From Candidatus Latescibacterota bacterium (GTDB lineage Bacteria; Latescibacterota; UBA2968; UBA8231), in assembly GCA_022827835.1 (NCBI GenBank), contig JAJEIO010000043.1:1-47841 (forward strand): a stretch of 47,841 nucleotides of DNA, read 5' to 3'. The position numbers and the translations under genes are program-made. Numbering within the stretch: position 1 is the stretch's first letter; every line of letters starts with the position of its first letter. The notes below the pieces were generated by a model that had not been told where the DNA came from, made no database searches, and saw nothing but the letters and a program-made list of their open reading frames with translations. Of this stretch, positions 40,828-47,841 are shown piece after piece.

Positions 40828-42462
40828 ATGGGCATCGACACCTATACCGTGAACCACTGGAACGAGGCGACGCACGAGCACGAGCCATCGATCCTTACCA
40901 TAGAGCAGAACTTCACCTTCGACGCGCTCGGGTTCGTCGTGCTGCCGCAACTCCTCAGCCCAGCCGAGCTGTCCGCGTGCCGCGACAGCGGCGATGAGCT
41001 GGGCGACCTCTGCGGCGAGACCGGTGCCGTCGGACGCTACGTGCGCGAGCTGTGCGGCGATGGCTTTCGCCAGGACGGCCCTGCGAGGCACATCCCTGCC
41101 GCCGCAGGAGAGTACGACGAAGCCTCGCTGCCACTCGAAGGCGGGGCGCACACGCTGGACCGGGCGTACATCAACCTAGCGGGATGGAATGGCCGCAACG
41201 CCGACGGAACTATGCTCCAGCGGGCCGGCGGCGACTGGGAAGAGGTCCGCATCCGGCAGTGCCAGGGGCTGGTGGTGGCCATCGCCCTCACGGACTCCGC
41301 AGAAGGCAAGTGCCCGCTGGTGGTCGTGCCCGCCTCGCACAAGAGCGGGCTGCCGGCCCCACCGCTTCCATCCTCCAGCCGCTTCGCCGAGCGCCCGGCG
41401 CTGGCCGCGGGCGACGTGCTGCTGTGCGCCGCTAGCACGCTGCACGGGGTCTGCCCGCAGGGTGATGAGGGCGAGCTACTCGTGGTAAATTTCATTTCGC
41501 GCACGGCTCGGCCACAGGGGCCACCTGACCAGCAGGACCAGCAACCCCTGCCCGCATGGGCGGAAGGGCTGGGCGAGGCCGAGCAAACCGTGCTGGCGGG
41601 CGGCGACTCGCGTCGCCTGCTTCTATCGGACGGCACTACCACCTGGCTCACCTCCGCCGACGATGCCGACTCGGCGCAGAGGACCTCCTCCGCCCTCGAG
41701 TTCGAACGCCGAGATGATCATGCCGAGCGCTGGGCGTTTGACACCCAGGGCTTCCTGTTGGTCGAGGGCGTCATGGACGATGATTGGATCAATGCGGCCG
41801 TGGCGGGCATCGACGCCAACCTCGACCGCCTGGTGTACCGGGGCGTAGGCGACAACAAGCTCGACGGGGACGTGACGCTTGCCGACATCCCCGGAGCGCC
41901 GACGATCTCGGGCACGGGCCGGCCGGACCTGAAGGACTTGTTTCAGCTACCGGCACCGCACAATGCACCTTTCCTCAAAATGTTGGCGCATCCGGCCGTC
42001 ATCCAGCGCCTGAACTGGATGATTGGACCAGGGTACAGGGTAACTCAGAACACAGCCCTGTGCCACGTCAAAGGCTCGAGCGGGCAGATGCTGCACTCGG
42101 GGAACGCCAACCCGACCTGCATCGGCAAGCACTACGAGCTAGTAAACGGGCGCGTGCACACGAGGTCGGGCATCAACGTCGCCTGGCAGCTCAACGAGGT
42201 CGGGCCCGGCGATGGCGGATTTGTCGTAGTGCCGGGCAGTCACAAATCGTGCTACCCCTTACCGCATTCGGTGCGGACCTGTAACGAGCGCGCGCCGATC
42301 CGCCACATTCCCATGCGTCGCGGGTCTGTTCTCTTCTTTCTGGGAGGGACGGTCTGTCACGGGGCGTACCGCTGGGAGGCCGAGTCACCGAGGCGGACAC
42401 CGCTCTTCACGTACGGGCACGACGGCCGGCGCCCTTTTGCATGGCCCTCGAGCAGACTGTGA
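40828..42462 (+). CDS. tandem phytanoyl-CoA-dioxygenase-like protein (degenerate N-half)
   Basis: The start is the ATG at 40828 with GAGG eight bases upstream; the frame is open from 40768. The 544-residue protein has two PhyH-like halves. The N-half (about residues 25-230) keeps FDALGFVVLPQLL, VVVPASHKSG and the distal histidine region AGDVLLCAASTLHG, but where the iron-binding HxD belongs it reads RQCQG, so it probably cannot bind iron. The C-half (about 290-540) has FDTQGFLLVEGV, LHSGNANP with Gly instead of Asp near residue 422, VVVPGSHKS and FFLGGTVCHGA. Family members are Fe(II)/2-oxoglutarate oxygenases. The gene is followed 25 bases later by another PhyH gene. Confidence 0.8.
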   Translation: MGIDTYTVNHWNEATHEHEPSILTIEQNFTFDALGFVVLPQLLSPAELSACRDSGDELGDLCGETGAVGRYVRELCGDGFRQDGPARHIPAAAGEYDEASLPLEGGAHTLDRAYINLAGWNGRNADGTMLQRAGGDWEEVRIRQCQGLVVAIALTDSAEGKCPLVVVPASHKSGLPAPPLPSSSRFAERPALAAGDVLLCAASTLHGVCPQGDEGELLVVNFISRTARPQGPPDQQDQQPLPAWAEGLGEAEQTVLAGGDSRRLLLSDGTTTWLTSADDADSAQRTSSALEFERRDDHAERWAFDTQGFLLVEGVMDDDWINAAVAGIDANLDRLVYRGVGDNKLDGDVTLADIPGAPTISGTGRPDLKDLFQLPAPHNAPFLKMLAHPAVIQRLNWMIGPGYRVTQNTALCHVKGSSGQMLHSGNANPTCIGKHYELVNGRVHTRSGINVAWQLNEVGPGDGGFVVVPGSHKSCYPLPHSVRTCNERAPIRHIPMRRGSVLFFLGGTVCHGAYRWEAESPRRTPLFTYGHDGRRPFAWPSSRL

Positions 42463-42487
42463 GCTCCCGGCGCCCAAGGAGGTATCC

Positions 42488-43378
42488 ATGGCCCTGACCC
42501 AGGAACAGAAGACCCGCTTCTTCGAGGACGGTTACATCGCCGTCAAAGGGCTTCTCACCGCGCATGAGCTCGAGACGCTGCACAACCACTACGCCAACCT
42601 CGCACTCGGCCGCGTCCCCGGCTTTCCGGAAGGCAACATCTCTCACCACACTCCCGGAGCCGCTCAAGCGGCCGAGCCGTCCACACCTCACGGGAGTCGA
42701 CATGACCGGCGGGGCACCCAGGTCTATCCAAGAGGGGAAGTGACCGGCGCCGAGAGACGCACACCGGTTGAGGACCCGTTGGATACGATACGCCATCTCA
42801 ACCTGCCTTCGTACCACGATTCGGCTTTTGAAGCGTTTGTCCGAAGTCCCAAGATTGTCGACATCATCGAGTCCCTGATGGGGCCCGATATCAAGCTCTA
42901 CTACGACCAGGTCTTTGCGAAGCCGCCTTACGCGGCAGCGAATCGCTATCATCAGGATTCCGTTTTCTGGGCATTCTTCGCGAGCAACTTCCAGGTCACA
43001 TGCCAGATTCTGCTCGACGATGCGACTGCCGAGAACGGTTGTGTGCGTTTCATCCCGGGCAGCCACAACTTCGGCCTCGTCAACTGGGATCACCTCCCCT
43101 ACATGCTGACTGAGGATGTGCTCGCGCAGGAGGTCGCTGTTCCACTGAAGGCGGGAGATGCGACCTTTCACCACAGCCTGGCGCTCCATTGCAGCGGCCC
43201 GAATACCACGCCGTACCGGCGGCGAGGCTGGTCGATTCACTACGTCTCCTCGGACACGCGTTACATCGGCACACCCGAAGAAACCGAGCGCCTGAAACAG
43301 CGCGGTTGCCTTGTCGGACCGGAGCCTGTCAACGGTTGGCCCCTGATCCGGGGACGGGAGTTCCCGGGGTGTGTATAG
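42488..43378 (+). CDS. phytanoyl-CoA-dioxygenase-family Fe(II)/2-oxoglutarate oxygenase
   Basis: The start is the ATG at 42488 with AAGGAGG a few bases upstream; an in-frame ATG at 42437 is rejected. The 296-residue protein has a complete PhyH core: FFEDGYIAVKGLL at the N-terminus, the metal HxD as His155-Gln-Asp157 in YHQDSVFWAFF, RFIPGSHNFGLVNW and the distal His234 in LALHCSGPNTTPYRRRG, whose Arg should bind 2-oxoglutarate. This is a normal hydroxylase set, like ectoine hydroxylase or PhyH; the substrate is unknown. Its last ten bases overlap the GTG start of the S9 peptidase, so they are likely co-translated. Confidence 0.9.
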   Translation: MALTQEQKTRFFEDGYIAVKGLLTAHELETLHNHYANLALGRVPGFPEGNISHHTPGAAQAAEPSTPHGSRHDRRGTQVYPRGEVTGAERRTPVEDPLDTIRHLNLPSYHDSAFEAFVRSPKIVDIIESLMGPDIKLYYDQVFAKPPYAAANRYHQDSVFWAFFASNFQVTCQILLDDATAENGCVRFIPGSHNFGLVNWDHLPYMLTEDVLAQEVAVPLKAGDATFHHSLALHCSGPNTTPYRRRGWSIHYVSSDTRYIGTPEETERLKQRGCLVGPEPVNGWPLIRGREFPGCV

Positions 43379-45468
43379 CCGGACGGAGCAACGGGCGACT
43401 ACTGGCGAGCATGGGAGTGGCCGTGGCGTTGTCGGGCTGTTCGACTGACGAGGATCCCTATCTCTGGCTGGAGGATGTCGGCGGCGACGAGGCGCTGGCG
43501 TGGGTCGCGGAACGAAACGATGCGACCCGGGACGCCTTTGCCGAAGACCCGGCCTTCGATTCGCTGCAGCGGCGTCTGTTGGGGATCTTCGATGCCGACG
43601 ATCGCATCCCCTACGTCTACAAGGCCGGCGACTGGTACTACAACCTCTGGAAGGATGAGGCCAACCCCCGCGGTCTGTGGCGGCGCACGACCCTTGAGGA
43701 ATACAGAAAGCCGAACCCCACCTGGGAGGTCGTGCTCGACATCGATGCCCTGGGACGCGACGAGGGTGAGAACTGGGTCTACGCGGGGGCTCCCATCCTG
43801 GTCCCGACCCACGACCGCTGCCTGCTGCGCCTGTCCCGGGGCGGCGCCGACGCCTTCGTCGTCCGGGAGTTCGACCTCGTGGCCAGGGCCTTCGTGGAAG
43901 ACGGCTTCTCCCTCCCCGAGTCCAAGGGATCCGTCGCCTGGGCCGGCCCCGACGAGATCTTCGTGGCCACGGACTTCGGCGCCGGCACGATGACCGACTC
44001 CGGCTATCCCCGGATCGTCAAACTGTGGCGACGCGGTCAGCCCCTCGAGGAAGCCGCCACCGTCTTTGAAGGCGAACCGTCGGATGTCTCGGTGGGCGCC
44101 TACGCCGAACTGTCCCCGGGTTTCGAGATGCAGTTCGTGTACCGCGGACGCGACTTCTACAACAGCGATCACTTCATTCGCCGCGGCGAGCAACTCATAC
44201 CGCTCGAGATCCCTTCCGACGCGGGGTACGCGGTGCACCGCGGCCGGCTCTACGTGACGACGCGCAGCGACTGGGCCACCGAAGCGTCCACCTTTGCCAC
44301 GGGGAGCCTGATCGCCCTCGAGCTGGATCGCTTCCTCGCCGGTGGACGCGGCTTCGCCGTCCTCTTCGAGCCGGGCGAAGGTACCGCGCTCTCAGGCTAT
44401 TCCCTGACCCGCCACCACGTTCTCATCAACATCCTGGACAACGTGCGCAACCGCATCGAAGTGGCGACACCCGGCCCCGAAGGCTGGACCACCGCCCCGC
44501 TTCCGGGCGTCGACGCCGCCGGGTTCCAGACCCTCGACGCCGACGCCGTGGACCCCGACGGGGACGACCGTTTCTTCCTCACCACCACCGACTACCTGAC
44601 CCCGTCCACCCTGGCCCTCGCGTCGGTGGGTGAGGACCCCGTCGTGCTGAAGCGCGCACCAGGCAAGTTCGACGCGGCCGGCCTGTCCGTGGCGCAGCAT
44701 TGGACCGAGTCCGCCGACGGCACGCGGATTCCCTACTTCCAGGTCTCGCGAGACGACACGGGCGAACCGCGCCCGACACTGCTCTACGGCTACGGCGGCT
44801 TCCGGATTCCCCTGGTTCCCGGGTATTCGGCGGGGACTGGCGCGGCGTGGCTGGAGCGCGGCGGAGTCTACGTCGTGGCGAACATCCGAGGCGGCGGCGA
44901 GTTCGGACCCGAGTGGCACCAGGCCGCCCTCAAGGCGGATCGCCCGCGGGCCTACGAGGACTTCATCGCCGTCGCCGAGGACCTGATCCGCCGGGACGTC
45001 ACCACCCCGGAGCTACTCGGCGCCATGGGCGGCAGCAACGGCGGGCTCCTGGTGGGCAATGTGCTCACCATGCGTCCCGACCTGTTCGGCGCCATCGTCG
45101 CGCAGGTACCGTTGTTCGACATGCGCCGCTACCACGAATTGCTGGCCGGGGCGAGCTGGATGGCGGAGTACGGCGATCCCGACGACCCCGGCGAGTGGGC
45201 CTTCATCGAAGGCTTCTCGCCCTACCACAACCTCTCCAGGGACGTGGACTACCCCGGGCTCCTCGTCACCACGTCCACCCGGGACGATCGCGTTCACCCG
45301 GGACACGCCCGGAAGATGGTTGCGAAGATGCGGGACATGGGCCACGACGTCCTCTACTACGAGAACGTGGAAGGCGGACACGCGGGCGCGGCGGACAACG
45401 CCCAGCGGGCCTACATGTGGACGCTGGCCTTTCGGTTTCTGTGGGGAACGCTCGGCCCCGACCGGTGA
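43369..45468 (+). CDS. S9-family prolyl oligopeptidase, predicted lipoprotein
   Basis: The frame is open to 43189, but the GTG at 43369, with GGGAG nine bases upstream, gives a lipoprotein signal (SNGRLLASMGVAVALSGC), with Cys24 as the lipidated residue. An ATG at 43411 is an alternative start. The 699-residue protein has the POP beta-propeller N-part, beginning DPYLWLEDVGGDEALAWV, and an alpha/beta-hydrolase C-part with the catalytic Ser556 (MGGSNGGLLVG), Asp639/640 (TRDDRVHPGH) and His671 (VEGGHAGAAD). LYGYGGFRIPLVPGYS and NIRGGGEFGPEWHQAAL are typical of prolyl oligopeptidases. It should cleave proline-containing peptides outside the cytoplasmic membrane. Confidence 0.92.
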   Translation: MCIAGRSNGRLLASMGVAVALSGCSTDEDPYLWLEDVGGDEALAWVAERNDATRDAFAEDPAFDSLQRRLLGIFDADDRIPYVYKAGDWYYNLWKDEANPRGLWRRTTLEEYRKPNPTWEVVLDIDALGRDEGENWVYAGAPILVPTHDRCLLRLSRGGADAFVVREFDLVARAFVEDGFSLPESKGSVAWAGPDEIFVATDFGAGTMTDSGYPRIVKLWRRGQPLEEAATVFEGEPSDVSVGAYAELSPGFEMQFVYRGRDFYNSDHFIRRGEQLIPLEIPSDAGYAVHRGRLYVTTRSDWATEASTFATGSLIALELDRFLAGGRGFAVLFEPGEGTALSGYSLTRHHVLINILDNVRNRIEVATPGPEGWTTAPLPGVDAAGFQTLDADAVDPDGDDRFFLTTTDYLTPSTLALASVGEDPVVLKRAPGKFDAAGLSVAQHWTESADGTRIPYFQVSRDDTGEPRPTLLYGYGGFRIPLVPGYSAGTGAAWLERGGVYVVANIRGGGEFGPEWHQAALKADRPRAYEDFIAVAEDLIRRDVTTPELLGAMGGSNGGLLVGNVLTMRPDLFGAIVAQVPLFDMRRYHELLAGASWMAEYGDPDDPGEWAFIEGFSPYHNLSRDVDYPGLLVTTSTRDDRVHPGHARKMVAKMRDMGHDVLYYENVEGGHAGAADNAQRAYMWTLAFRFLWGTLGPDR

Positions 45469-45505
45469 CGGCGCCCCGAACCCTGGCCGTTTGCCGATAC
45501 TGGGA

Positions 45506-45877
45506 TCAAAGGAGGTCGTCTACCGTTACCTGCAACGCCTTGGCGAGAGCGGCCAATGTCCTGGCCGAGCCGGTGCGTTTGCCGGTCTCGATCTGGGAGA
45601 GATAGACCGTGTTGATGTCGGCGGCGGCGGCCAGTGCCTTCTGGGTCATACCCCGGTAGTTGCGATACACACTGATTGGATTCTGTCCGGCCAGGAGTTG
45701 ATCAACCACCTCGATGGGAAAGGACTCGCCGTTGTCCGCGATGGCGCGGTCATAGTGTTCTTCATCGCTCAATATCGCCTCCGCGTCCTCGCTTGTGAGA
45801 CGCTCGTAGTCGCGCCAGGGGATCACGACAAAGGCGGGCTGCCCGGTGTCGTCAAGAATTACCTGTGGCTTGTTCAT
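45506..45877 (-). CDS. antitoxin-like protein: Phd-like N-terminus and XRE helix-turn-helix, no toxin partner seen
   Basis: 123 residues. The N-terminal part (VILDDTGQPAFVVIPWRDYERL) resembles a Phd/YefM-type antitoxin strand-helix, and the C-terminal half is an XRE-type HTH (GMTQKALAAAADINTVYLSQIETGKRTGSARTLAALAKAL). AGGAG lies six bases before the ATG at 45877. HTH antitoxins of this size usually follow a RelE/ParE/HigB-like toxin gene. Here the upstream position is taken by the arabinofuranosidase gene, whose 3' end overlaps this start by 26 bases, and no toxin is downstream. It may be an orphan antitoxin or a small regulator of the operon. Confidence 0.8.
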   Translation of the reverse strand: MNKPQVILDDTGQPAFVVIPWRDYERLTSEDAEAILSDEEHYDRAIADNGESFPIEVVDQLLAGQNPISVYRNYRGMTQKALAAAADINTVYLSQIETGKRTGSARTLAALAKALQVTVDDLL

Positions 45878-47405
45878 GGGCTGCTCCTATCGCTTGTAGG
45901 CCTGCCCGCGCGGGGCGATCCAGCCCCGCCCGAACCACGGTGAGTCCGAGAGCCGGCGCCGTCACCCGCAGCTTCCCGTCCTCGCCCCGGACAGCGCTCC
46001 CCCGGGCGGGCGCGACCACCTCCGGCGCCTGCCACGAGTTGTGAGCCTTCGGGTCGTCCCCGCTCAGCACCTCCACTTCGACAGCAGTCCCGGCCGCCCG
46101 CCCGCCGAAGTCGATCTCCACATCCAGGTCATGCGAAGTCCCCCGGTTCACCAGGAAGAGGCTGACGGCGCCGGTCTCCTCGTCGTGGCTGGCCGAGACG
46201 TCCAGGACCGGGACCTCGCCGCGAGATCCCGCCGTGTACGTGGGACCGTCGACGATGGGCGCCAGGGAGACGCCCTTCGCGTGGCGCGAGAACATCCGCA
46301 GCGGGTGGTAGATGCTCTGGATGAGGATGCCGTCCGGCGACGTCAGCACGGGCGCGATGACGTTGACGATCTGGGCGAGGCAGGCGATGCGGACGATGTC
46401 GGCGTGGCGCAGGAAGCTGTTGAGGTACTGGGCGCAGACCAGGGCGTCCTCGAGGTTGTAGACCTCCTCCAGCAGGCTGGGCCCCTCGGTCCAGCGGCCG
46501 TCGGTCTCGTGGTTCTTGTACCACACGTTCCACTCGTCGAAGGCGACGAAGACGCGCCGGTCGCTCTTCTTCACGCCGCGCACGTAGGCCAGCAGTCCCG
46601 CGTAGTCGTCGAGGATGCGGTCGATCTCCACACCCTCGGCCAGGAACCACGCCGTGTCGTCCTCGCGGTTGCCGCTGTAGCGGTGGGCGGAGATGTACTC
46701 CACCTCGTCCCAGCAGTGCTCGAGGACGACGCGGTCCCACTCCAGGTAGGTGGCCATGCCGCGCCCCGACGATCCGCACAGGACCAGCTCGATGGAGGGG
46801 TCGAGGCCGCGCATGAGCCGGGCCGCCTGGCGCGCCTTCAGCGCGTACTCCGGCGCCGGGCAGTGGCCCGCCTGCCAGGGGCCGTCCATCTCGTTGCCCA
46901 GGCACCAGAGCTTCACCCCGTGGGGGTCGGCGCCGCCGTTGGCCCGCCTGGCGTCGGCCCAGTGGGTGCCGCCCGGCAGGTTGCAGTACTCCACGAGGTC
47001 CGCCGCCTCGCGGGGCCCCAGGGTCCCCAGATTCACCGCCATCATCGGCTCGGTGCCGACCACGCGGCACCAGGCGGCGAACTCGTCGACGCCGAAGGTG
47101 TTCGGCTCGATCGTCTTCCACGCGAAGTCGGGCCTCGAGGGACGGCTCTCCCGCGGCCCCACGCCGTCGCGCCAGTCGTAGTTGCTCACGAAGTTGCCGC
47201 CGGGATAGCGGACGCAGGGCATGTCCAGGGCCCGCAGCGCCCCGGCCACGTCGGTGCGGAAACCGCGGTCATCGCTCAGGGGATTCCCGGGATCGTAGAC
47301 GCCGCCGTACACCGCCCGGCCGAGATGCTCCAGGAAACCGCCGAAGAGGCGGCGGTCGATGGGACCCGCGCGGCGATCGATGTCCAGCTTGACCGTGGCC
47401 TTCAC
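45852..47405 (-). CDS. GH51 alpha-L-arabinofuranosidase
   Basis: The open frame reaches 47543, but the GTG at 47405 is preceded by AAGGAGG and begins VKATVKLDIDRRAGPIDRRL, the family's usual start, giving 517 residues. GH51 features are FGGFLEHLGRAVYGGVYDPG, MPCVRYPGGNFVSNYDWRDG, the acid/base Glu172 in CLGNEMDGPWQAG and the nucleophile Glu291 in VAFDEWNVWY. No signal peptide, so it acts on imported arabino-oligosaccharides. The C-terminal tail runs about 25 residues past LGLTVVRAGL, through the ribosome site and start of the antitoxin-like gene, which suggests a recent change at this end. Confidence 0.9.
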   Translation of the reverse strand: MKATVKLDIDRRAGPIDRRLFGGFLEHLGRAVYGGVYDPGNPLSDDRGFRTDVAGALRALDMPCVRYPGGNFVSNYDWRDGVGPRESRPSRPDFAWKTIEPNTFGVDEFAAWCRVVGTEPMMAVNLGTLGPREAADLVEYCNLPGGTHWADARRANGGADPHGVKLWCLGNEMDGPWQAGHCPAPEYALKARQAARLMRGLDPSIELVLCGSSGRGMATYLEWDRVVLEHCWDEVEYISAHRYSGNREDDTAWFLAEGVEIDRILDDYAGLLAYVRGVKKSDRRVFVAFDEWNVWYKNHETDGRWTEGPSLLEEVYNLEDALVCAQYLNSFLRHADIVRIACLAQIVNVIAPVLTSPDGILIQSIYHPLRMFSRHAKGVSLAPIVDGPTYTAGSRGEVPVLDVSASHDEETGAVSLFLVNRGTSHDLDVEIDFGGRAAGTAVEVEVLSGDDPKAHNSWQAPEVVAPARGSAVRGEDGKLRVTAPALGLTVVRAGLDRPARAGLQAIGAAHEQATGNS

Positions 47406-47536
47406 CGGGATACCTCCTTCTCTGTCGGGGCGGGCTAAGCTGCTCGCCGCGGGAAGCAGTGGCAAGCCAGCGATGTCTCTCCATTGGACCGTCTCCCGAG
47501 CCGGGATAGATTCTCGCCCAAGACGGGAGGGAACCC

Positions 47537-47841
47537 ATGACAAAAAACGTGAGACTCGGCTTCATCGGCGCCGGCTGGTGGGCCACCAGCAACCACTTGC
47601 CGATCCTGGCGGCCCGGGACGACGTGGATCTCGCCGGCGTCTGCCGCCTCGGGGCCCGGGAGCTGCGGCAGGTGCAGGACCGCTTCGGCTTCGCCTACGC
47701 CACCGAGGACTACCGCGATCTGCTGGCCAACTGCGAGCTGGACGGGGTCGTCGTCGCCTCGCCCCACCCCCTGCACCACGAGCACGCCCTGGCCGCCCTC
47801 GACGCCGGCCTGCACGTGATGTGCGAGAAGCCGATGACGAC
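47537..47841 (+). CDS. Gfo/Idh/MocA-family oxidoreductase (3' truncated by window edge)
   Basis: The ATG at 47537 is preceded by GGGAGG at six bases and the frame stays open to the last base. The translated part is an N-terminal Rossmann domain: VRLGFIGAGWWATSNHLPIL, then GVCRLGARELRQVQDRFG, YRDLLANCELDGVVVASPHP, and HEHALAALDAGLHVMCEKPM, ending in the conserved EKP. It differs from the Gfo/Idh protein at 39444-40421, which has DKP. It is divergent from the arabinofuranosidase gene, with a 131-base gap between them. A sugar dehydrogenase role in arabinose catabolism is possible. Confidence 0.92.
   Translation, partial: MTKNVRLGFIGAGWWATSNHLPILAARDDVDLAGVCRLGARELRQVQDRFGFAYATEDYRDLLANCELDGVVVASPHPLHHEHALAALDAGLHVMCEKPMT

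Noticed and set aside
44700..45605. 301-codon open frame overlapping the S9 peptidase
   Set aside because: Arg-rich frame-shifted shadow; the catalytic Ser, Asp and His all lie in the peptidase frame.
46129..47121. 330-codon open frame on the minus strand in another phase of the GH51 gene
   Set aside because: Arg/Gly/Pro-rich shadow frame, no motifs, and no ribosome site, while the main frame is a complete enzyme.
46041..47438. 465-codon open frame on the plus strand opposite the GH51 gene
   Set aside because: It is exactly antisense to a gene with full GH51 motifs, in very GC-rich DNA where long antisense frames arise by chance. Its composition (Ala, Val, His, Arg, Gly) has no domain.

Overview
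The window looks like a piece of chromosome from an uncultured diderm bacterium. Gram-negative markers are a Mpl murein-recycling ligase and a lipoprotein-type secreted peptidase. Secreted proteins with FG-GAP, fibronectin-III and dockerin-like EF-hand modules, phytanoyl-CoA-dioxygenase-like oxygenases, Gfo/Idh/MocA oxidoreductases, a ThuA-like protein and OPT-like transporters are a mix I associate with Latescibacterota, Poribacteria or Planctomycetes-like MAGs. I favour a Latescibacterota-like (FCB-affiliated) source. This is inference from gene content; no rRNA is present.

Layout. (1) 1-2.25 kb: the 3' part of a GlcD-type FAD oxidase and a ThuA-like protein. (2) 16.6-2.3 kb, minus strand: a tightly packed nine-gene run, reading NusG-domain-II protein, Gx-type membrane protein, OPT-like transporter, a 1583-residue M28-like/FtsX fusion, a second OPT-like transporter, an unknown 330-aa protein, a PqqD-like protein, a PAP2-like membrane protein and RecD2. 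Gaps are 24 bases or less and several genes overlap. This is the strongest candidate for an undescribed system. (3) 16.7-22.5 kb: bifunctional Rel with hisC, a GtrB-type glycosyltransferase, and mpl. (4) 22.6-29.4 kb: a secreted lamin-tail-domain protein, two minus-strand tRNAs flanking a large FG-GAP/ASPIC protein, dnaG, and two secreted Fn3/EF-hand paralogues. (5) 29.4-37.5 kb: rho with a long pyrimidine-rich leader, then the conserved series rpmE2, DUF1385, prfA, prmC, radA, then recA with repeated TGTTCA/TGAACA elements over its promoter. (6) 37.5-40.7 kb: hpt, an SDR of uronate-dehydrogenase type, a membrane-anchored unknown protein and a Gfo/Idh/MocA oxidoreductase. (7) 40.8-47.8 kb: a more GC-rich accessory stretch with two phytanoyl-CoA-dioxygenase-like genes, an S9 prolyl oligopeptidase, an antitoxin-like HTH protein without a toxin, a GH51 arabinofuranosidase and the start of another Gfo/Idh/MocA gene.

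How the genes work together. The centre is housekeeping: stringent response, translation termination, replication, recombination and transcription termination. The flanks carry envelope transport and glycan or small-molecule catabolism. In the nine-gene run, two large polytopic transporters bracket a membrane protein whose outer domain is a peptidase fold that has lost most of its zinc-site residues, with a peptide-recognition (PqqD) protein downstream. That arrangement suggests a peptide- or envelope-related complex, but its function is not shown by the sequence. Two genes, mpl and hpt, have promoter -10 elements so close to the ATG that their mRNAs may be leaderless.
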